NCBI RefSeq assembly: GCF_002204185.1
Contig: NZ_MXPU01000019.1
Span: 85,563-149,562 of the forward strand
Reading direction: 5' to 3'
DNA length: 64,000 nt
From: Rhizobium esperanzae
GTDB taxonomy: Bacteria; Pseudomonadota; Alphaproteobacteria; Rhizobiales; Rhizobiaceae
Position numbers and translations under genes: made by a program. Shown piece by piece: positions 42,254-51,168 of the stretch. The first letter of the stretch is position 1, and each line of letters starts with the position of its first letter. The notes below the pieces were generated by a model. It had not been told where the DNA came from, did no database searches, and was given only the letters and a program-made list of their open reading frames with translations.

Positions 42254-43615
42254 TCATTTGATGCCGGGGGTTCCGTCGAACTTGCGTTCGAGGCCATCCC
42301 AGCATTCGAGGTAATCGTCCTGCAGCGTTTCGAGCTCGGCCGCATATTTGGTCAGCTGCTGCGGGTAGCGGGTCTCGAACATGAAGGCCATGGTGTGATC
42401 GAGCTTCACTGGTTTGAGTTCGCTGTTGGATGCCTTTTCGAAGGCGAGCGCATCCGGGCCGTGGGGCAGCATCATATTGTGCAGGCTGATCCCGCCAGGC
42501 ACGAAGCCCTCCTCCTTTGCGTCGTACTGGCCATGGATCAGGCCCATGAACTCGCTCATGATATTGCGGTGATACCAGGGCGGGCGGAAGGTGTGTTCGG
42601 CGACCAGCCAGCGCGGCGGAAAGATCACGAAATCGACATTCGCCGTGCCGGCATCTTCGGTCGGCGCCGTCAGCACCGAGAAGATCGACGGGTCGGGATG
42701 ATCGAAGCTGATTGCGCCCACCGGCGAAAACGTCCGCAAGTCGTATTTGTAAGGCGCGTAATTGCCGTGCCAGGCAACCACATCAAGCGGCGAGTGGCCG
42801 ATCTCGGTGACATAGAATTTGCCGCACCATTTCACATGGACGCGGCAGGGTATTTCCTTGTCTTCAAAGGCGGCGACCGGCGTCTTGAAGTCGCGCGGGT
42901 TTGCCAGGCAATTGGCGCCGATCGGCCCGCGGTCCGGCAATGTGAATTTGGCGCCATAGTTCTCGCAGATATAGCCGCGCGAGACCGTCTGCTCGCCCAC
43001 TGTCATGATCTTGAACATCATGCCGCGGGGAATGAGGCATATCTCCAGCGGCTCGACATCCATGATGCCCATTTCGGTGAACACCCTGATGGCGCCGAGC
43101 TGCGGCACGATCAGCAGTTCGCCGTCGGCGTTGAAGAAGTAATCGTCGACCATGTCTTCATTGAAGACATAGGCATGCGCCGACATGCCGACCTGGGTCG
43201 CGGCATCGCCTGCCGTCGTCATCGTCCGCACCCCTTGCAGAAAGCTCAGCCTCTCCTCAGGCGCGGGGATCGGATCCCAGCGCAGCTGGCCAAGCGGCAG
43301 CGAATGCTCGTCGAGACAAGGCGCGGTTTTCCAGAGCGGATAGGACGCGTTCGAAAAGCGGCGGGTGTGACGCACGCTCGGGCGAATGCGGTACAGCCAG
43401 GACCGTTCATTCGTGCCGCGCGGCGCGGTGAAGGGCGAGCCGGAAAGCTGCTCGGCATAAAGGCCGTAATTGCATTTCTGCGGGCTGTTCTGGCCCTGCG
43501 GCAAGGCGCCGGGCAGCGACTCCGTCTCGAAATCGTTGCCGAAACCCGGCATATATTTCAGTCTGTTTGCGGTCGCCGCTTCCGCATCGGCGGCCTGGAT
43601 CGCTGTCTGGTCCAT
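42254..43615 (-). CDS. hmgA: Homogentisate 1,2-dioxygenase
   Basis: 453 residues from ATG 43615, which has a GGAGGAG ribosome site 6 nt upstream; a TTG two codons earlier is less likely. The N-terminus YMPGFGNDFETESLPGALP and the C-terminal iron-ligand region with FRPPWYHRNIMSEFMGLIHG (His and Glu ligands) are diagnostic. It opens the ring of homogentisate to maleylacetoacetate with Fe(II) and O2. It sits between hpd and fahA in the tyrosine catabolic operon. Confidence 0.95.
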   Translation of the reverse strand: MDQTAIQAADAEAATANRLKYMPGFGNDFETESLPGALPQGQNSPQKCNYGLYAEQLSGSPFTAPRGTNERSWLYRIRPSVRHTRRFSNASYPLWKTAPCLDEHSLPLGQLRWDPIPAPEERLSFLQGVRTMTTAGDAATQVGMSAHAYVFNEDMVDDYFFNADGELLIVPQLGAIRVFTEMGIMDVEPLEICLIPRGMMFKIMTVGEQTVSRGYICENYGAKFTLPDRGPIGANCLANPRDFKTPVAAFEDKEIPCRVHVKWCGKFYVTEIGHSPLDVVAWHGNYAPYKYDLRTFSPVGAISFDHPDPSIFSVLTAPTEDAGTANVDFVIFPPRWLVAEHTFRPPWYHRNIMSEFMGLIHGQYDAKEEGFVPGGISLHNMMLPHGPDALAFEKASNSELKPVKLDHTMAFMFETRYPQQLTKYAAELETLQDDYLECWDGLERKFDGTPGIK

Positions 43616-43654
43616 GCTCAACTCCTCCCCGAAAACTCTACTGCGCCGTAGAGT

Positions 43655-44764
43655 TTACTCCGCTGCCGTGCCGATGACACCACGCTTGATCTGATCGGCT
43701 TCGATCGACTCGAACAGCGCACGGAAGTTGCCTTCGCCGAAACCCTCGTCGCCCTTGCGCTGGATGAATTCGAAGAAGATCGGACCGATCACCGTTTTGG
43801 AGAATATCTGCAGCAGGATTTTTGTCATGCCGCCGTTCACCACACCTTCGCCGTCGATCAGGATGCCGTGCTTCTTCATGCGGTCGATCGGTTCGTCATG
43901 GCCATGCACGCGTTCATAGGACATGTCGTAATAGGTCTCGGGAGGCCCCGGCATGAAGCGCAGGCCGTTATCGGCAAGCCGGTCGGTTGCCTCGTAAATA
44001 TCCTCCGTGCCAACGGCGATGTGCTGAATGCCCTCGCCCCGATACTTCTTCAGATATTCCTCGATCTGGCTGGTGTCGTCCTTCGATTCATTCAGCGGAA
44101 TGCGGATCTTGCCGCAGGGCGAGGTGATGGCGCGGCTGACCAGACCGGTGATGCGGCCGTCAATATCGAAGAAGTGAATCTGTTTGAAATTGAACAGGTT
44201 GCGGTAAAAATCCCACCACTTGTCCATGTTGCCGCGGAAGACATTGTGGGTGAGATGGTCGAGATAGTAAAAGCCGATCCCGAGCGGCTTCGGATTGGGC
44301 TCGCCAAGCAAATTGAATTCGGCCTCGTAAGCCGATCCTTTCGCCCCATAGGTCTCGACGAAATAGAGCAGCGAACCGCCAATGCCGACAATCGCCGGGA
44401 CATCGAGCACCTTGTCATTTCCTTCATAGGGAACGGCACCCTTCGACACGGCGTGATCGAAGGCGTGCCTGGCATCGACCACACGCCAGGCCATCGACGG
44501 GGCGCAGGGACCATGCTTTGCGACGAAACGGGCGGCATGACTGCCCGGCTCGGCATTGAGGACATAATTGATGTCGCCCTGGCGCCAGACGGTAATGTCT
44601 TTCGTCTTGTGCCTGGCGACCGCGACATAGCCCATGCGTGTGAAGAGCTCGCTGAGTTTCTCAGGCTCGGGGTGAGCGAACTCGACGAATTCGAAGCCGT
44701 CGGTGCCGGCCGGATTTTCGGCGGTGATTTCCGACGGAGGCGCATCATGCGGGAACGGACCCAT
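43655..44764 (-). CDS. hpd: 4-Hydroxyphenylpyruvate dioxygenase
   Basis: 369 residues of two VOC domains. The C-terminal half shows the iron site through LTHNVFRGNMDKWWDFYRN, GIQHIAVGTEDIYEAT and FFEFIQRKGDEGFGEGNFRA (two His and one Glu). It converts 4-hydroxyphenylpyruvate to homogentisate with Fe(II) and O2. It has a GGAGGAAAG ribosome site and is the first gene of the operon. An Lrp-type regulator is encoded divergently 130 bp away, with a likely operator in between. Confidence 0.95.
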   Translation of the reverse strand: MGPFPHDAPPSEITAENPAGTDGFEFVEFAHPEPEKLSELFTRMGYVAVARHKTKDITVWRQGDINYVLNAEPGSHAARFVAKHGPCAPSMAWRVVDARHAFDHAVSKGAVPYEGNDKVLDVPAIVGIGGSLLYFVETYGAKGSAYEAEFNLLGEPNPKPLGIGFYYLDHLTHNVFRGNMDKWWDFYRNLFNFKQIHFFDIDGRITGLVSRAITSPCGKIRIPLNESKDDTSQIEEYLKKYRGEGIQHIAVGTEDIYEATDRLADNGLRFMPGPPETYYDMSYERVHGHDEPIDRMKKHGILIDGEGVVNGGMTKILLQIFSKTVIGPIFFEFIQRKGDEGFGEGNFRALFESIEADQIKRGVIGTAAE

Positions 44765-44828
44765 TTTCTTTCCTCCAGAGGAGATTGCATTCTCTATGCA
44801 AACTATGGCTCAAAACACGTGCAAAGTT

Positions 44829-44849
44829 CTTGCGTTCTTGATGCGCAAG
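44829..44849. promoter_or_regulatory. Probable Lrp-type operator upstream of hpd
   Basis: An inverted repeat CTTGCG-N9-CGCAAG lies in the hpd/Lrp divergent region. Lrp/AsnC proteins bind dyads of this size, so it is the likely site for the regulator encoded at 44895. Confidence 0.5.
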
Positions 44850-44894
44850 GAACAGTTTATGCACGACCTGTGAGCATTTTGGAGATTTTGCGCA

Positions 44895-45395
44895 ATGGAT
44901 GAGCCCCTCGACAAACTAGACCTGCGCCTCCTCCTGGAACTTCAAAAGGATGGCAGGCTCACGAACAACGAGCTTGGTGAGCGCATCGCGCTCTCACCGT
45001 CGCAATGCTCACGCCGGCGCACCAGACTGGAGGCCGAGGGATATATTCGCAGCTACCGTGCCCACCTCGATCGGGAGAAGCTGGGGCTCGATATGCTGGT
45101 GGTCATTTCCGTCACGCTTGCGACCCACAACCGGGACAATGCCCGCCGATTTTCGCAACTAATCAACGGCCTGCCCGAAGTTCTCGAAGCCTACGCGTTG
45201 ACCGGCGAGATGGACTATCACCTGAAGGTGGCGACTCGTGGGCTCGCCGATCTGTCGAAGTTCGTCAACGACGTTCTGCTGCCGCACGAATCCGTGCAGC
45301 ACGTGAAAACGTCAATCGTGCTCGACACGCTGAAGACGTTCGAAGGCTATCCGGTGATGATGCCGGGCAGCCGCCATGGCGACAGCGCGCGATAA
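44895..45395 (+). CDS. Lrp/AsnC-family regulator, probable controller of tyrosine catabolism
   Basis: 166 residues. A winged helix-turn-helix (LTNNELGERIALSPSQCSRR) is followed by the RAM domain with GEMDYHLKV. Its position divergent to hpd and the intergenic dyad make it the probable tyrosine- or phenylalanine-responsive regulator of the hpd-hmgA-fahA-maiA operon. The gene converges with a second Lrp gene with a 3-bp gap between stops. Confidence 0.86.
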   Translation: MDEPLDKLDLRLLLELQKDGRLTNNELGERIALSPSQCSRRRTRLEAEGYIRSYRAHLDREKLGLDMLVVISVTLATHNRDNARRFSQLINGLPEVLEAYALTGEMDYHLKVATRGLADLSKFVNDVLLPHESVQHVKTSIVLDTLKTFEGYPVMMPGSRHGDSAR

Positions 45396-45398
45396 CGG

Positions 45399-45860
45399 TC
45401 AGAGCGGCAGTTCGGTGGAGAATTTCAGCTCGCGCAACACGAAGCTCGAGACCACGGTGCGCACATGCGGATTGCGCATCAGATAGCGGGTCATGAAGGC
45501 CTCGTAGCTTTCGACGTCCCTCGCCCTTATCTTCAGCATGTAGTCGAAGGCGCCCGACAAGGCGTAGCACTCCATGATCTCCGGCCGCTCCAGCACCACT
45601 GAAGCGAAAGAAGCCACCGCCTCCTCGTGGTGATCCTCCAGCGTGACGTGCGCAATCACGCAGAGCTTGAGATCGAGTTTGCCGGGATCGAGCAGCGTCA
45701 CGCGCTTGCGGATGACGCCGTCGGCTTCGAGTTCCTGGATCTTTCGCCAGGCCGAGCTCTGCGACATGCCGGCCTTTTCCGCCAGGTCCGCCAACGACAG
45801 AGTGCCGTCGGCCTGGATCAGCTGCAGAAGCTTGCGGCGGAAATTCCCAGTTTCTTTCAT
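45399..45860 (-). CDS. Lrp/AsnC-family regulator, divergent from phhA
   Basis: 153 residues from ATG 45860; the longer frame to GTG 45872 is possible. Winged helix-turn-helix (LSLADLAEKAGMSQSSAWRK) and RAM domain (GAFDYMLKIRARDVESYEAF). It is divergent from phenylalanine hydroxylase with 123 bp between starts, so it probably governs phhA in response to phenylalanine. Two Lrp regulators meeting tail to tail between hpd and phhA suggest separate control of the two halves of the pathway. Confidence 0.84.
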   Translation of the reverse strand: MKETGNFRRKLLQLIQADGTLSLADLAEKAGMSQSSAWRKIQELEADGVIRKRVTLLDPGKLDLKLCVIAHVTLEDHHEEAVASFASVVLERPEIMECYALSGAFDYMLKIRARDVESYEAFMTRYLMRNPHVRTVVSSFVLRELKFSTELPL

Positions 45861-45983
45861 TTTCGCCACCACATTCGAGAATATCTCCCACCACTATGGC
45901 GACAGCCGGCATGAAAGAAAAGAAAATCCGTCAAACACGGAGCATAATGACAGAGATATTGCCATTCCCGGGAGGATCAATCG

Positions 45984-46775
45984 ATGACCAAGGAAAGCAG
46001 CTACACTGCCAAACTGCCCGGCCCGGACGGCCTCTATGACTATACCCCCGAAGAAGATGCGATCTGGGGCGAACTCTACCGGCGTCAGATGAAGCTCTTG
46101 GCCGATAAGGCTTGCCAGGAATATCTGGACGGCGTCAAACTGCTGGGGCTCAGGCCGGAGAAAGTGCCGCAGCTCCTCGATGTGAACAGACGCCTGAACG
46201 AGACCACCGGTTTCGGCGTGGAAGGCGTGCCGGCGCTCATTCCGCCCTCGCGCTTCTATGAACTTCTGTCGCAGGGCAAGTTCCCGCTGGCTACCTTCCT
46301 GCGCCGCCGCGAGCATATCGATTATATCGAGGAACCGGACCTGTTCCACGAAGTGTTCGGCCATTGCCCGCTGCTGACCAATCAGAGCTATGCCAATTTC
46401 GTCCGGCACTTCGGCGAAACTGCCATGCGCCTCGGCAAGGGCTATTCATGGCATCTGTTCCGGATTTTCTGGTTCACAGTCGAATTCGGTCTGATCAACA
46501 CGCCGCAAGGCCGCCGCTGTTTCGGCGCCGGCATCGTCTCTTCTCCGAGTGAAGCCAAGGCGGCAACGGAAGGCACGGGGTGCGAATTCCGGCCGTTCGA
46601 TCTGTTGAGCGTGCTCCGGACGCCCTACCGCATCGATATCCTCCAGCCGATCTACTATGTTATCGACAGCTTTGCCGATCTCGAGGCGATCGTAGAGCAG
46701 GATATCGGCGGCGCGATCCTCAAGGCGAAATCGCTGGGGGATTTCGCCCCGGCTTTCGAAGCCAAGGCTTCGTGA
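45984..46775 (+). CDS. phhA: Phenylalanine 4-monooxygenase
   Basis: 263 residues, the size of monomeric bacterial phenylalanine hydroxylase. The iron-binding core reads PDLFHEVFGHCPLLT near residues 116-130 with the two His, and a Glu ligand follows at WFTVEFGL. It hydroxylates phenylalanine to tyrosine with tetrahydropterin and O2, feeding the adjacent degradation operon. A GGGAGG ribosome site lies 8 nt before the ATG. The pterin recycling gene (phhB) is not nearby. Confidence 0.95.
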   Translation: MTKESSYTAKLPGPDGLYDYTPEEDAIWGELYRRQMKLLADKACQEYLDGVKLLGLRPEKVPQLLDVNRRLNETTGFGVEGVPALIPPSRFYELLSQGKFPLATFLRRREHIDYIEEPDLFHEVFGHCPLLTNQSYANFVRHFGETAMRLGKGYSWHLFRIFWFTVEFGLINTPQGRRCFGAGIVSSPSEAKAATEGTGCEFRPFDLLSVLRTPYRIDILQPIYYVIDSFADLEAIVEQDIGGAILKAKSLGDFAPAFEAKAS

Positions 46776-46906
46776 TTGAAAGCCAACGTCAACGGCTACC
46801 GGGCAAGAGGTGAATATACTAGGAGGGGTCTAACGCCGCCTGATCGCGACGCGCCGGAAGGCAGCTGTGGCCGCCGCCTTGTTCAAGTGATCGTCAGATC
46901 TGGGTT

Positions 46907-47899
46907 TCACTTCGGATCGGCGGGACTGCGATTGACGAATTCGACCAGGACGCCCGGCTTGACCATGCCGGCCAGCTCCTCCGCGTCCCAATTCGTCAGC
47001 CGCACGCAGCCATGCGAGCCGACCTTGTCGATGAGCTTCGGCTCCGGCGTTCCGTGTATGCCATAGGTCGGCTCGGTCAGGTCGATCCAGACGGTGCCGA
47101 CCGGACCGTTCGGCCCCTCCGGGATCGTCAGGACCTTGTCGTTCTTTCCCTGCTTGAAGTTGCGCTTCGGATCATATCGGTAGACCGGCATTCGCGCGAC
47201 GCCCTTGACCTTGTGCTTTCCTGAGGGCGTCGGATTGTCCTCGCTGCCGATCGTGGCGGGATAGACGGCAAGCAGCGATCCATCCTCACCATAGGCCAGC
47301 ACCTGCCCTGTCTTCTTGTCAACCTCGATACTCCTAACCTTGCCTTCTCTGGGAGGGCCGGGATCAACGACCCACACCTTGTCGCCGGGCGCGAACTGCG
47401 AACCCGGGTTGAGCGCATTCAAGAGATCGAGATCCATGTGAAAGCGCTCGGACAGCTTCTCCGCAACGCTGGTATAGCCGAGGCTCTGCATCTTTGCCTT
47501 CTCGCCGTAATCCTCAGGGATTCTGTCAACGAGCCCCGTGGCGTCCTCCGGCGAGACGACATAGCTCTCGATGACGGGCGAATTGTCTTCCAACCGGGAG
47601 GCTACATCCGGATCCGGCCTGCCGTCTACGGGAAGCTTGTTCATCGCCTCGAAGCCGGCCACCGCCTTGTCGACGTTCTCGCCGGAGAGACCGTCGATCA
47701 CGCCGGGAGACGAGCCCGCACGGTCGAGCAGGACCTGAAGGCGGATGATCGCCGGGTCCGGATCTGCGGGCGGCAGCTTCCCTTTCCCGATATCGGCAAG
47801 GGAAGCGGCATTGATCGCTTCGGGACGAAGCTCCCCCGCGGAAGCGCCGCCAACGGAAAGGGCCAGAGCGAGCAGCGAGATCGGCAGGGCTGTTTTCAT
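46907..47899 (-). CDS. L,D-transpeptidase (YkuD family)
   Basis: 330 residues from ATG 47899 (signal peptide MKTALPISLLALALSVGGAS). An N-terminal peptidoglycan-binding-like part (IIRLQVLLDRAGSSPGVIDG) and a LysM-like segment (KLSERFHMDLDLLNALNPG) precede the YkuD domain, whose active site is YGIHGTPEPKL ... SHGCVRLTNWDAEEL with the catalytic Cys. These enzymes form 3-3 crosslinks or attach proteins to peptidoglycan in the periplasm. The in-frame ATG at 47935 would hide the signal peptide. Confidence 0.92.
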   Translation of the reverse strand: MKTALPISLLALALSVGGASAGELRPEAINAASLADIGKGKLPPADPDPAIIRLQVLLDRAGSSPGVIDGLSGENVDKAVAGFEAMNKLPVDGRPDPDVASRLEDNSPVIESYVVSPEDATGLVDRIPEDYGEKAKMQSLGYTSVAEKLSERFHMDLDLLNALNPGSQFAPGDKVWVVDPGPPREGKVRSIEVDKKTGQVLAYGEDGSLLAVYPATIGSEDNPTPSGKHKVKGVARMPVYRYDPKRNFKQGKNDKVLTIPEGPNGPVGTVWIDLTEPTYGIHGTPEPKLIDKVGSHGCVRLTNWDAEELAGMVKPGVLVEFVNRSPADPK

Positions 47900-47974
47900 G
47901 GACAACAAATGGCCGACGTGGGAATTTGTTCCCACACTCTGCTACGAGTCCGCAGGGCCGGTGGCAGGCTCCGA

Positions 47975-48859
47975 TCACGGCGCCTTCGCTTGCTTCCTGA
48001 CTTCGCGTGCTCTTGCCACGCGGCGGGCGGGCCTCAGTTCTTCGATCGTCGGCTGCCACCATTCCGCATCGTGACGGCGAGGCGTTTTCGCGGGCCAGGT
48101 ACGGACAAGCTCGTCGAATGTCGGCGCCCGCCAGTACCCCCAGAGATAATCCTCCGTGACCCCGGGATAGAAATCCGAAACGAGAGCCGGATCGACCAGT
48201 TCGCCGGTAATTTCCGTAAAGACGACGATCCCATACGACGTGGCCACCGGGCGCCCTGTCGGTGGCAGAGCGTCGGCCGGAAGCGGGTAACGGCGGCGCT
48301 TGCGTTCGGCTGTGCGAAGCTTGCTGCGCATCTCCCGTTCGGTTCCCTTCCGCTCCTCGGCGCGCCGTCGCCTCTCCTCCGGTTCGTTTCTGCGAGCCGC
48401 CGCTTCGATGTCAGGCCATCTGCGTCTCAGTTCCTCATAGGATCGAAAGGGAACGTGCCATATTCGAAGATCGCCGTCCCATCGCGAGAACGGCACCTCG
48501 CGAAGCTCGTCGACGACGGTTTTTGAATAGGGCGTGCGGATTCGAAAGCCGGCCTTGCCGAGTTCCAGATATGGACTGTCGATGGGATCGAAGGCAAAGG
48601 CATCGCGCCCCTTCGCATCCGCATGCGCGTCGGCTTCGGCCTCCAGCTCGGCAAGCCATCGGCCGATGCGACGGGACGCGGTTCGGCCGGGAACGAACCA
48701 GGCCCTTCGCACGTCGTTCCAGCGGGCACGCGGGAAGCGGTTTCGGAACTGCTCTACAGTCATCCTGTCGTAAGGGAAGGAAACCTCTGCGCCTGGCTTC
48801 GGCTCATCGTCACGGGGCGACATCTCGTCCTGGTCAGCGGGCGGTTTTGTTTCGGTCAT
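47975..48859 (-). CDS. HARP-like domain protein
   Basis: 294 residues. Two repeats resemble the HARP domain of SMARCAL1-type annealing helicases: VSFPYDRMTVEQFRNRFPRA then RWNDVRRAWFVPG, and FRIRTPYSKTVVDELREV then RWDGDLRIWHVP. A basic, coiled-coil-like stretch (NEPEERRRRAEERKGTER) follows, and the C-terminus has Trp-rich motifs. No helicase domain is attached. The role is unknown; binding to nucleic acid or protein is an inference. Match strength is moderate. Confidence 0.65.
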   Translation of the reverse strand: MTETKPPADQDEMSPRDDEPKPGAEVSFPYDRMTVEQFRNRFPRARWNDVRRAWFVPGRTASRRIGRWLAELEAEADAHADAKGRDAFAFDPIDSPYLELGKAGFRIRTPYSKTVVDELREVPFSRWDGDLRIWHVPFRSYEELRRRWPDIEAAARRNEPEERRRRAEERKGTEREMRSKLRTAERKRRRYPLPADALPPTGRPVATSYGIVVFTEITGELVDPALVSDFYPGVTEDYLWGYWRAPTFDELVRTWPAKTPRRHDAEWWQPTIEELRPARRVARAREVRKQAKAP

Positions 48860-48922
48860 AGGAGAAGAACGCTTCCGCGCCGGGATCGGTTTCCGGCGCG
48901 CCCGTACGTCGCCTTAACGACG

Positions 48923-49237
48923 CTAGTGAACTGTCTCCGACGGCTTCTGCGGGTGCGAAATGTTATGCAGCGTTGCCATGAGCTTTTCGAACTCATTCAA
49001 GACACGGTTGAACTCGGCGTCCGGCATCGTGACGATTTCCGATACTGTCGAAGAAACTGACGCGATCAGTTTATCGATCCAAACGCAGCGATCGGCCGAC
49101 ACATTCCCGAGAACTTCGCGACGGAGTATCTTCAACTCGCGAAGAATGCGAACGATAAGGGCTCCGCGCTCCGCCCTGCTCAAGAACGGAAGCCTTGTCT
49201 GCGCCTGGTGGATTTCTGCTATCAGCGTCGTCGCCAT
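48923..49237 (-). CDS. Hypothetical helical protein
   Basis: 104 residues, almost all predicted helix (AERGALIVRILRELKILRRE ... MPDAEFNRVLNEFEKLMATL). No signal peptide or membrane helix. I do not recognise a family. The ATG is preceded by a GGGGCGGAGAG ribosome-like stretch. Located between the HARP-like gene and a BA14K gene on the same strand. Confidence 0.7.
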   Translation of the reverse strand: MATTLIAEIHQAQTRLPFLSRAERGALIVRILRELKILRREVLGNVSADRCVWIDKLIASVSSTVSEIVTMPDAEFNRVLNEFEKLMATLHNISHPQKPSETVH

Positions 49238-49351
49238 CCCCGCTCTCCGCCCCTCAAATACAACCGGATATCACAACCGGTGCGATTACAACACGGACTT
49301 TAGTCTGGCTAAGCAGCACGGTACGATTTTGTACGCCTCACCCGGCCACGG

Positions 49352-49933
49352 TTAATTGCTCGTCGCGACCAGATCCGACATCTCGCAGCTTCGGCGCGGA
49401 CCATCCCATGGCTGATAGGTGTTGTCTTCCGGCCGATACGATCTGTATCGGGCGGCACATCGGGCTGCCGCCTGGGCACCGACTTTCGTGCCGCCTGCCT
49501 CAGGGCTTGCGGCAATATTCTGCTGGAACGGAGAGGAGCATTCGCGGATCTCGCCCCCATAGGATCGGTAGCTGTTGGTCGCAGGATCGAAGGAACGGTA
49601 GCGTTTGGCGCACCAGGCAAGGTGCTCGGCGGCGAATTTTGGCTGCGGTGCCTGCAGTTCTGTCGACGGACGAGCGGGTTGCGAAGCCATCCTTGACGCG
49701 ATTGTCGCCGGAGCCTCGGTGACATAGCTGGAATAGACGGGCGGAATTCGTTCATAATGCTGCCGATGGGGATCGACCTTCACTGGACTCGTCGTCCATA
49801 AGTCGGGGGCGGCAAGATCCGTGAGCGCGGGTGGTCCGGAATCCTCCACCACATGCGAGGCAACGGAGGCCGCTGCCATGCAGGCGCCAACCGAGCTGGC
49901 AATGCCGAAGGCGACGCTCGCAATGGCATTCAT
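49352..49933 (-). CDS. BA14K-family protein with two repeats
   Basis: 193 residues. Two copies of the BA14K/lectin-like motif are present: HLAWCAKRYRSFDPATNSYR near residue 104 and AARCAARYRSYRPEDNTYQP near residue 156. A membrane-active N-terminus (MNAIASVAFGIASSVGACMA) suggests export. The family is named after a Brucella immunoreactive protein. The stop of the small protein gene upstream overlaps this start by 4 bp, so the two are translated together. Confidence 0.83.
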   Translation of the reverse strand: MNAIASVAFGIASSVGACMAAASVASHVVEDSGPPALTDLAAPDLWTTSPVKVDPHRQHYERIPPVYSSYVTEAPATIASRMASQPARPSTELQAPQPKFAAEHLAWCAKRYRSFDPATNSYRSYGGEIRECSSPFQQNIAASPEAGGTKVGAQAAARCAARYRSYRPEDNTYQPWDGPRRSCEMSDLVATSN

Positions 49934-50094
49934 TGGCCCGCTCCCTGCTGTTGTGCCTGGGGAACCCAGACACGAGGCCCGGCGCCGCTGTGACCGCCGG
50001 TGGCGACGAGCACGGCGATAATGCCGACGATCGACAAGAGAATGGCGATCAGCGGCACGGCGAGACCAACGGATTTCTCTTCGGAGTAGATCAT
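49930..50094 (-). CDS. Small single-span membrane protein
   Basis: 54 residues from ATG 50094 with a GAGAGG ribosome site; a longer frame reaches 50196 but lacks support. One hydrophobic helix (AVPLIAILLSIVGIIAVLVA) follows a short charged start (MIYSEEKSVG). The tail is Gln/Gly/Pro-rich. It overlaps the BA14K start by 4 bp, an operon of two envelope-associated genes. Confidence 0.7.
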   Translation of the reverse strand: MIYSEEKSVGLAVPLIAILLSIVGIIAVLVATGGHSGAGPRVWVPQAQQQGAGQ

Positions 50095-50209
50095 GTTCCC
50101 TCTCCTCGATCCGTGCGGCCGCACGACGACGACGCTGCCGTCCATCGTGCGGCTGATCTGAAGATGATTTAAGAAAGGAAGACGCGGCAGAGCCACGTGA
50201 ACGATCAGG

Positions 50210-50608
50210 TCACTTGATCACCTGGATCACCTTGCGCGACGACGGTTCGACAATGACACGCTCGTCATTGACCACCGCGTAGGCATATGTCGGATCGTCC
50301 GGAACGGGGGTCACCACGACCGTTTCCGGTAGCGGCTGGCCGACGACCACCTTTTCCTTCACAACGACGCGTGCCGACGGTGCCGGAGCCTCGCGGACAT
50401 AGGTGACGACCTTTTCAGGCGGCGGATCGATCGCCGTGCCGACGACTGCGCCGGCAACGCCGCCGATGGCAGCACCGGCCGGACCACCAACGATAGCTCC
50501 GGTGATTGCGCCACCGGCCGCACCATTGACGGTCGAGGACTGGGCGAATGCGACGCCCGACATCACGGTCATGGCAGTTGCGGCGCCTGCGATAAACTTG
50601 AAGAGCAT
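50210..50608 (-). CDS. DUF1236-domain exported protein
   Basis: 132 residues from ATG 50608, with an AAGGAGG ribosome site. An N-terminal signal peptide (FIAGAATAMTVMSGVAFAQ) is followed by a Gly/Ala-rich glycine-zipper-like segment (GGAITGAIVGGPAGAAIGGV) and the DUF1236 repeat region (DPTYAYAVVNDERVIVEPSS). Longer frames upstream are not supported. Probably a periplasmic or outer-membrane-associated protein induced by stress, because a predicted EcfG promoter lies 48 bp upstream. Confidence 0.85.
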   Translation of the reverse strand: MLFKFIAGAATAMTVMSGVAFAQSSTVNGAAGGAITGAIVGGPAGAAIGGVAGAVVGTAIDPPPEKVVTYVREAPAPSARVVVKEKVVVGQPLPETVVVTPVPDDPTYAYAVVNDERVIVEPSSRKVIQVIK

Positions 50609-50655
50609 CTTTTCCTCCTTGCTTTTCAATGCGGCCTGCTTGCCGCTGCCAAACC

Positions 50656-50680
50656 AACTTGCTGGCAACGAGGTCGTTCC
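50656..50680 (-). promoter_or_regulatory. Predicted EcfG promoter upstream of the DUF1236 gene
   Basis: On the minus strand GGAAC (50680-50676) is followed 18 nt later by TT (50657-50656), matching GGAAC-N18-TT. It sits 48 bp before the start codon. Confidence 0.6.
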
Positions 50681-50800
50681 ACGCCCCGGACCTCGGTCTG
50701 AGACATCCCGGCCCTTAGTCTGGATTTCATTATTCGTCAGCCGCGCTATTCTCGAGCCGAACGCCATCGCATCGCGGGCTTGGGCAGGAGACCGAGGGAG

Positions 50801-51073
50801 ATGACACGATCCAACCGTCGGGAAGCAGGACGCAGGCGCCTGGCCATGCGTCTGCCGCAAATGCGGGCGCTGATCATGCAGGCGCGCGACCCGTGGCAGC
50901 TCGAGCTTTTCGAGGCCTACCAGATGGCAGTCGAAGCGCGGGATCGGCTTCGAAGACGACGGTTCAATTTGAAGCTGGTGCGGGAATATGACGAGACCTG
51001 CGTCGAGATCGAACAGCACGTCATCGGCGCGATGCGCGCGCCTGACTACCCCCACTACTGCCTCATCCCGTAA
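50801..51073 (+). CDS. Small basic hypothetical protein
   Basis: 90 residues from ATG 50801, preceded by an AGGAG element; a TTG at 50780 is in frame. Arg-rich and mainly helical (MTRSNRREAGRRRLAMRLPQ ... FEAYQMAVEARDRLRRRRFN). A cysteine pair is far apart (one near 65, one near 87). No recognised family. It converges with the methyltransferase gene. Confidence 0.6.
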   Translation: MTRSNRREAGRRRLAMRLPQMRALIMQARDPWQLELFEAYQMAVEARDRLRRRRFNLKLVREYDETCVEIEQHVIGAMRAPDYPHYCLIP

Positions 51074-51168
51074 TCGGCGACCGCAGGTTTAATCCGGGCG
51101 CCAGGAATGATTGTCCGCACGAGCCCCGAGCACAGGTAATCGGCGCGCGAGAAGATTGCCGGAAGCGG

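Noticed and set aside
42056..43651. 531-residue plus-strand frame opposite hmgA
   Set aside because: Shadow of hmgA; no motifs or plausible ribosome site.
43868..44902. 344-residue plus-strand frame opposite hpd
   Set aside because: Shadow of hpd with no homology features.
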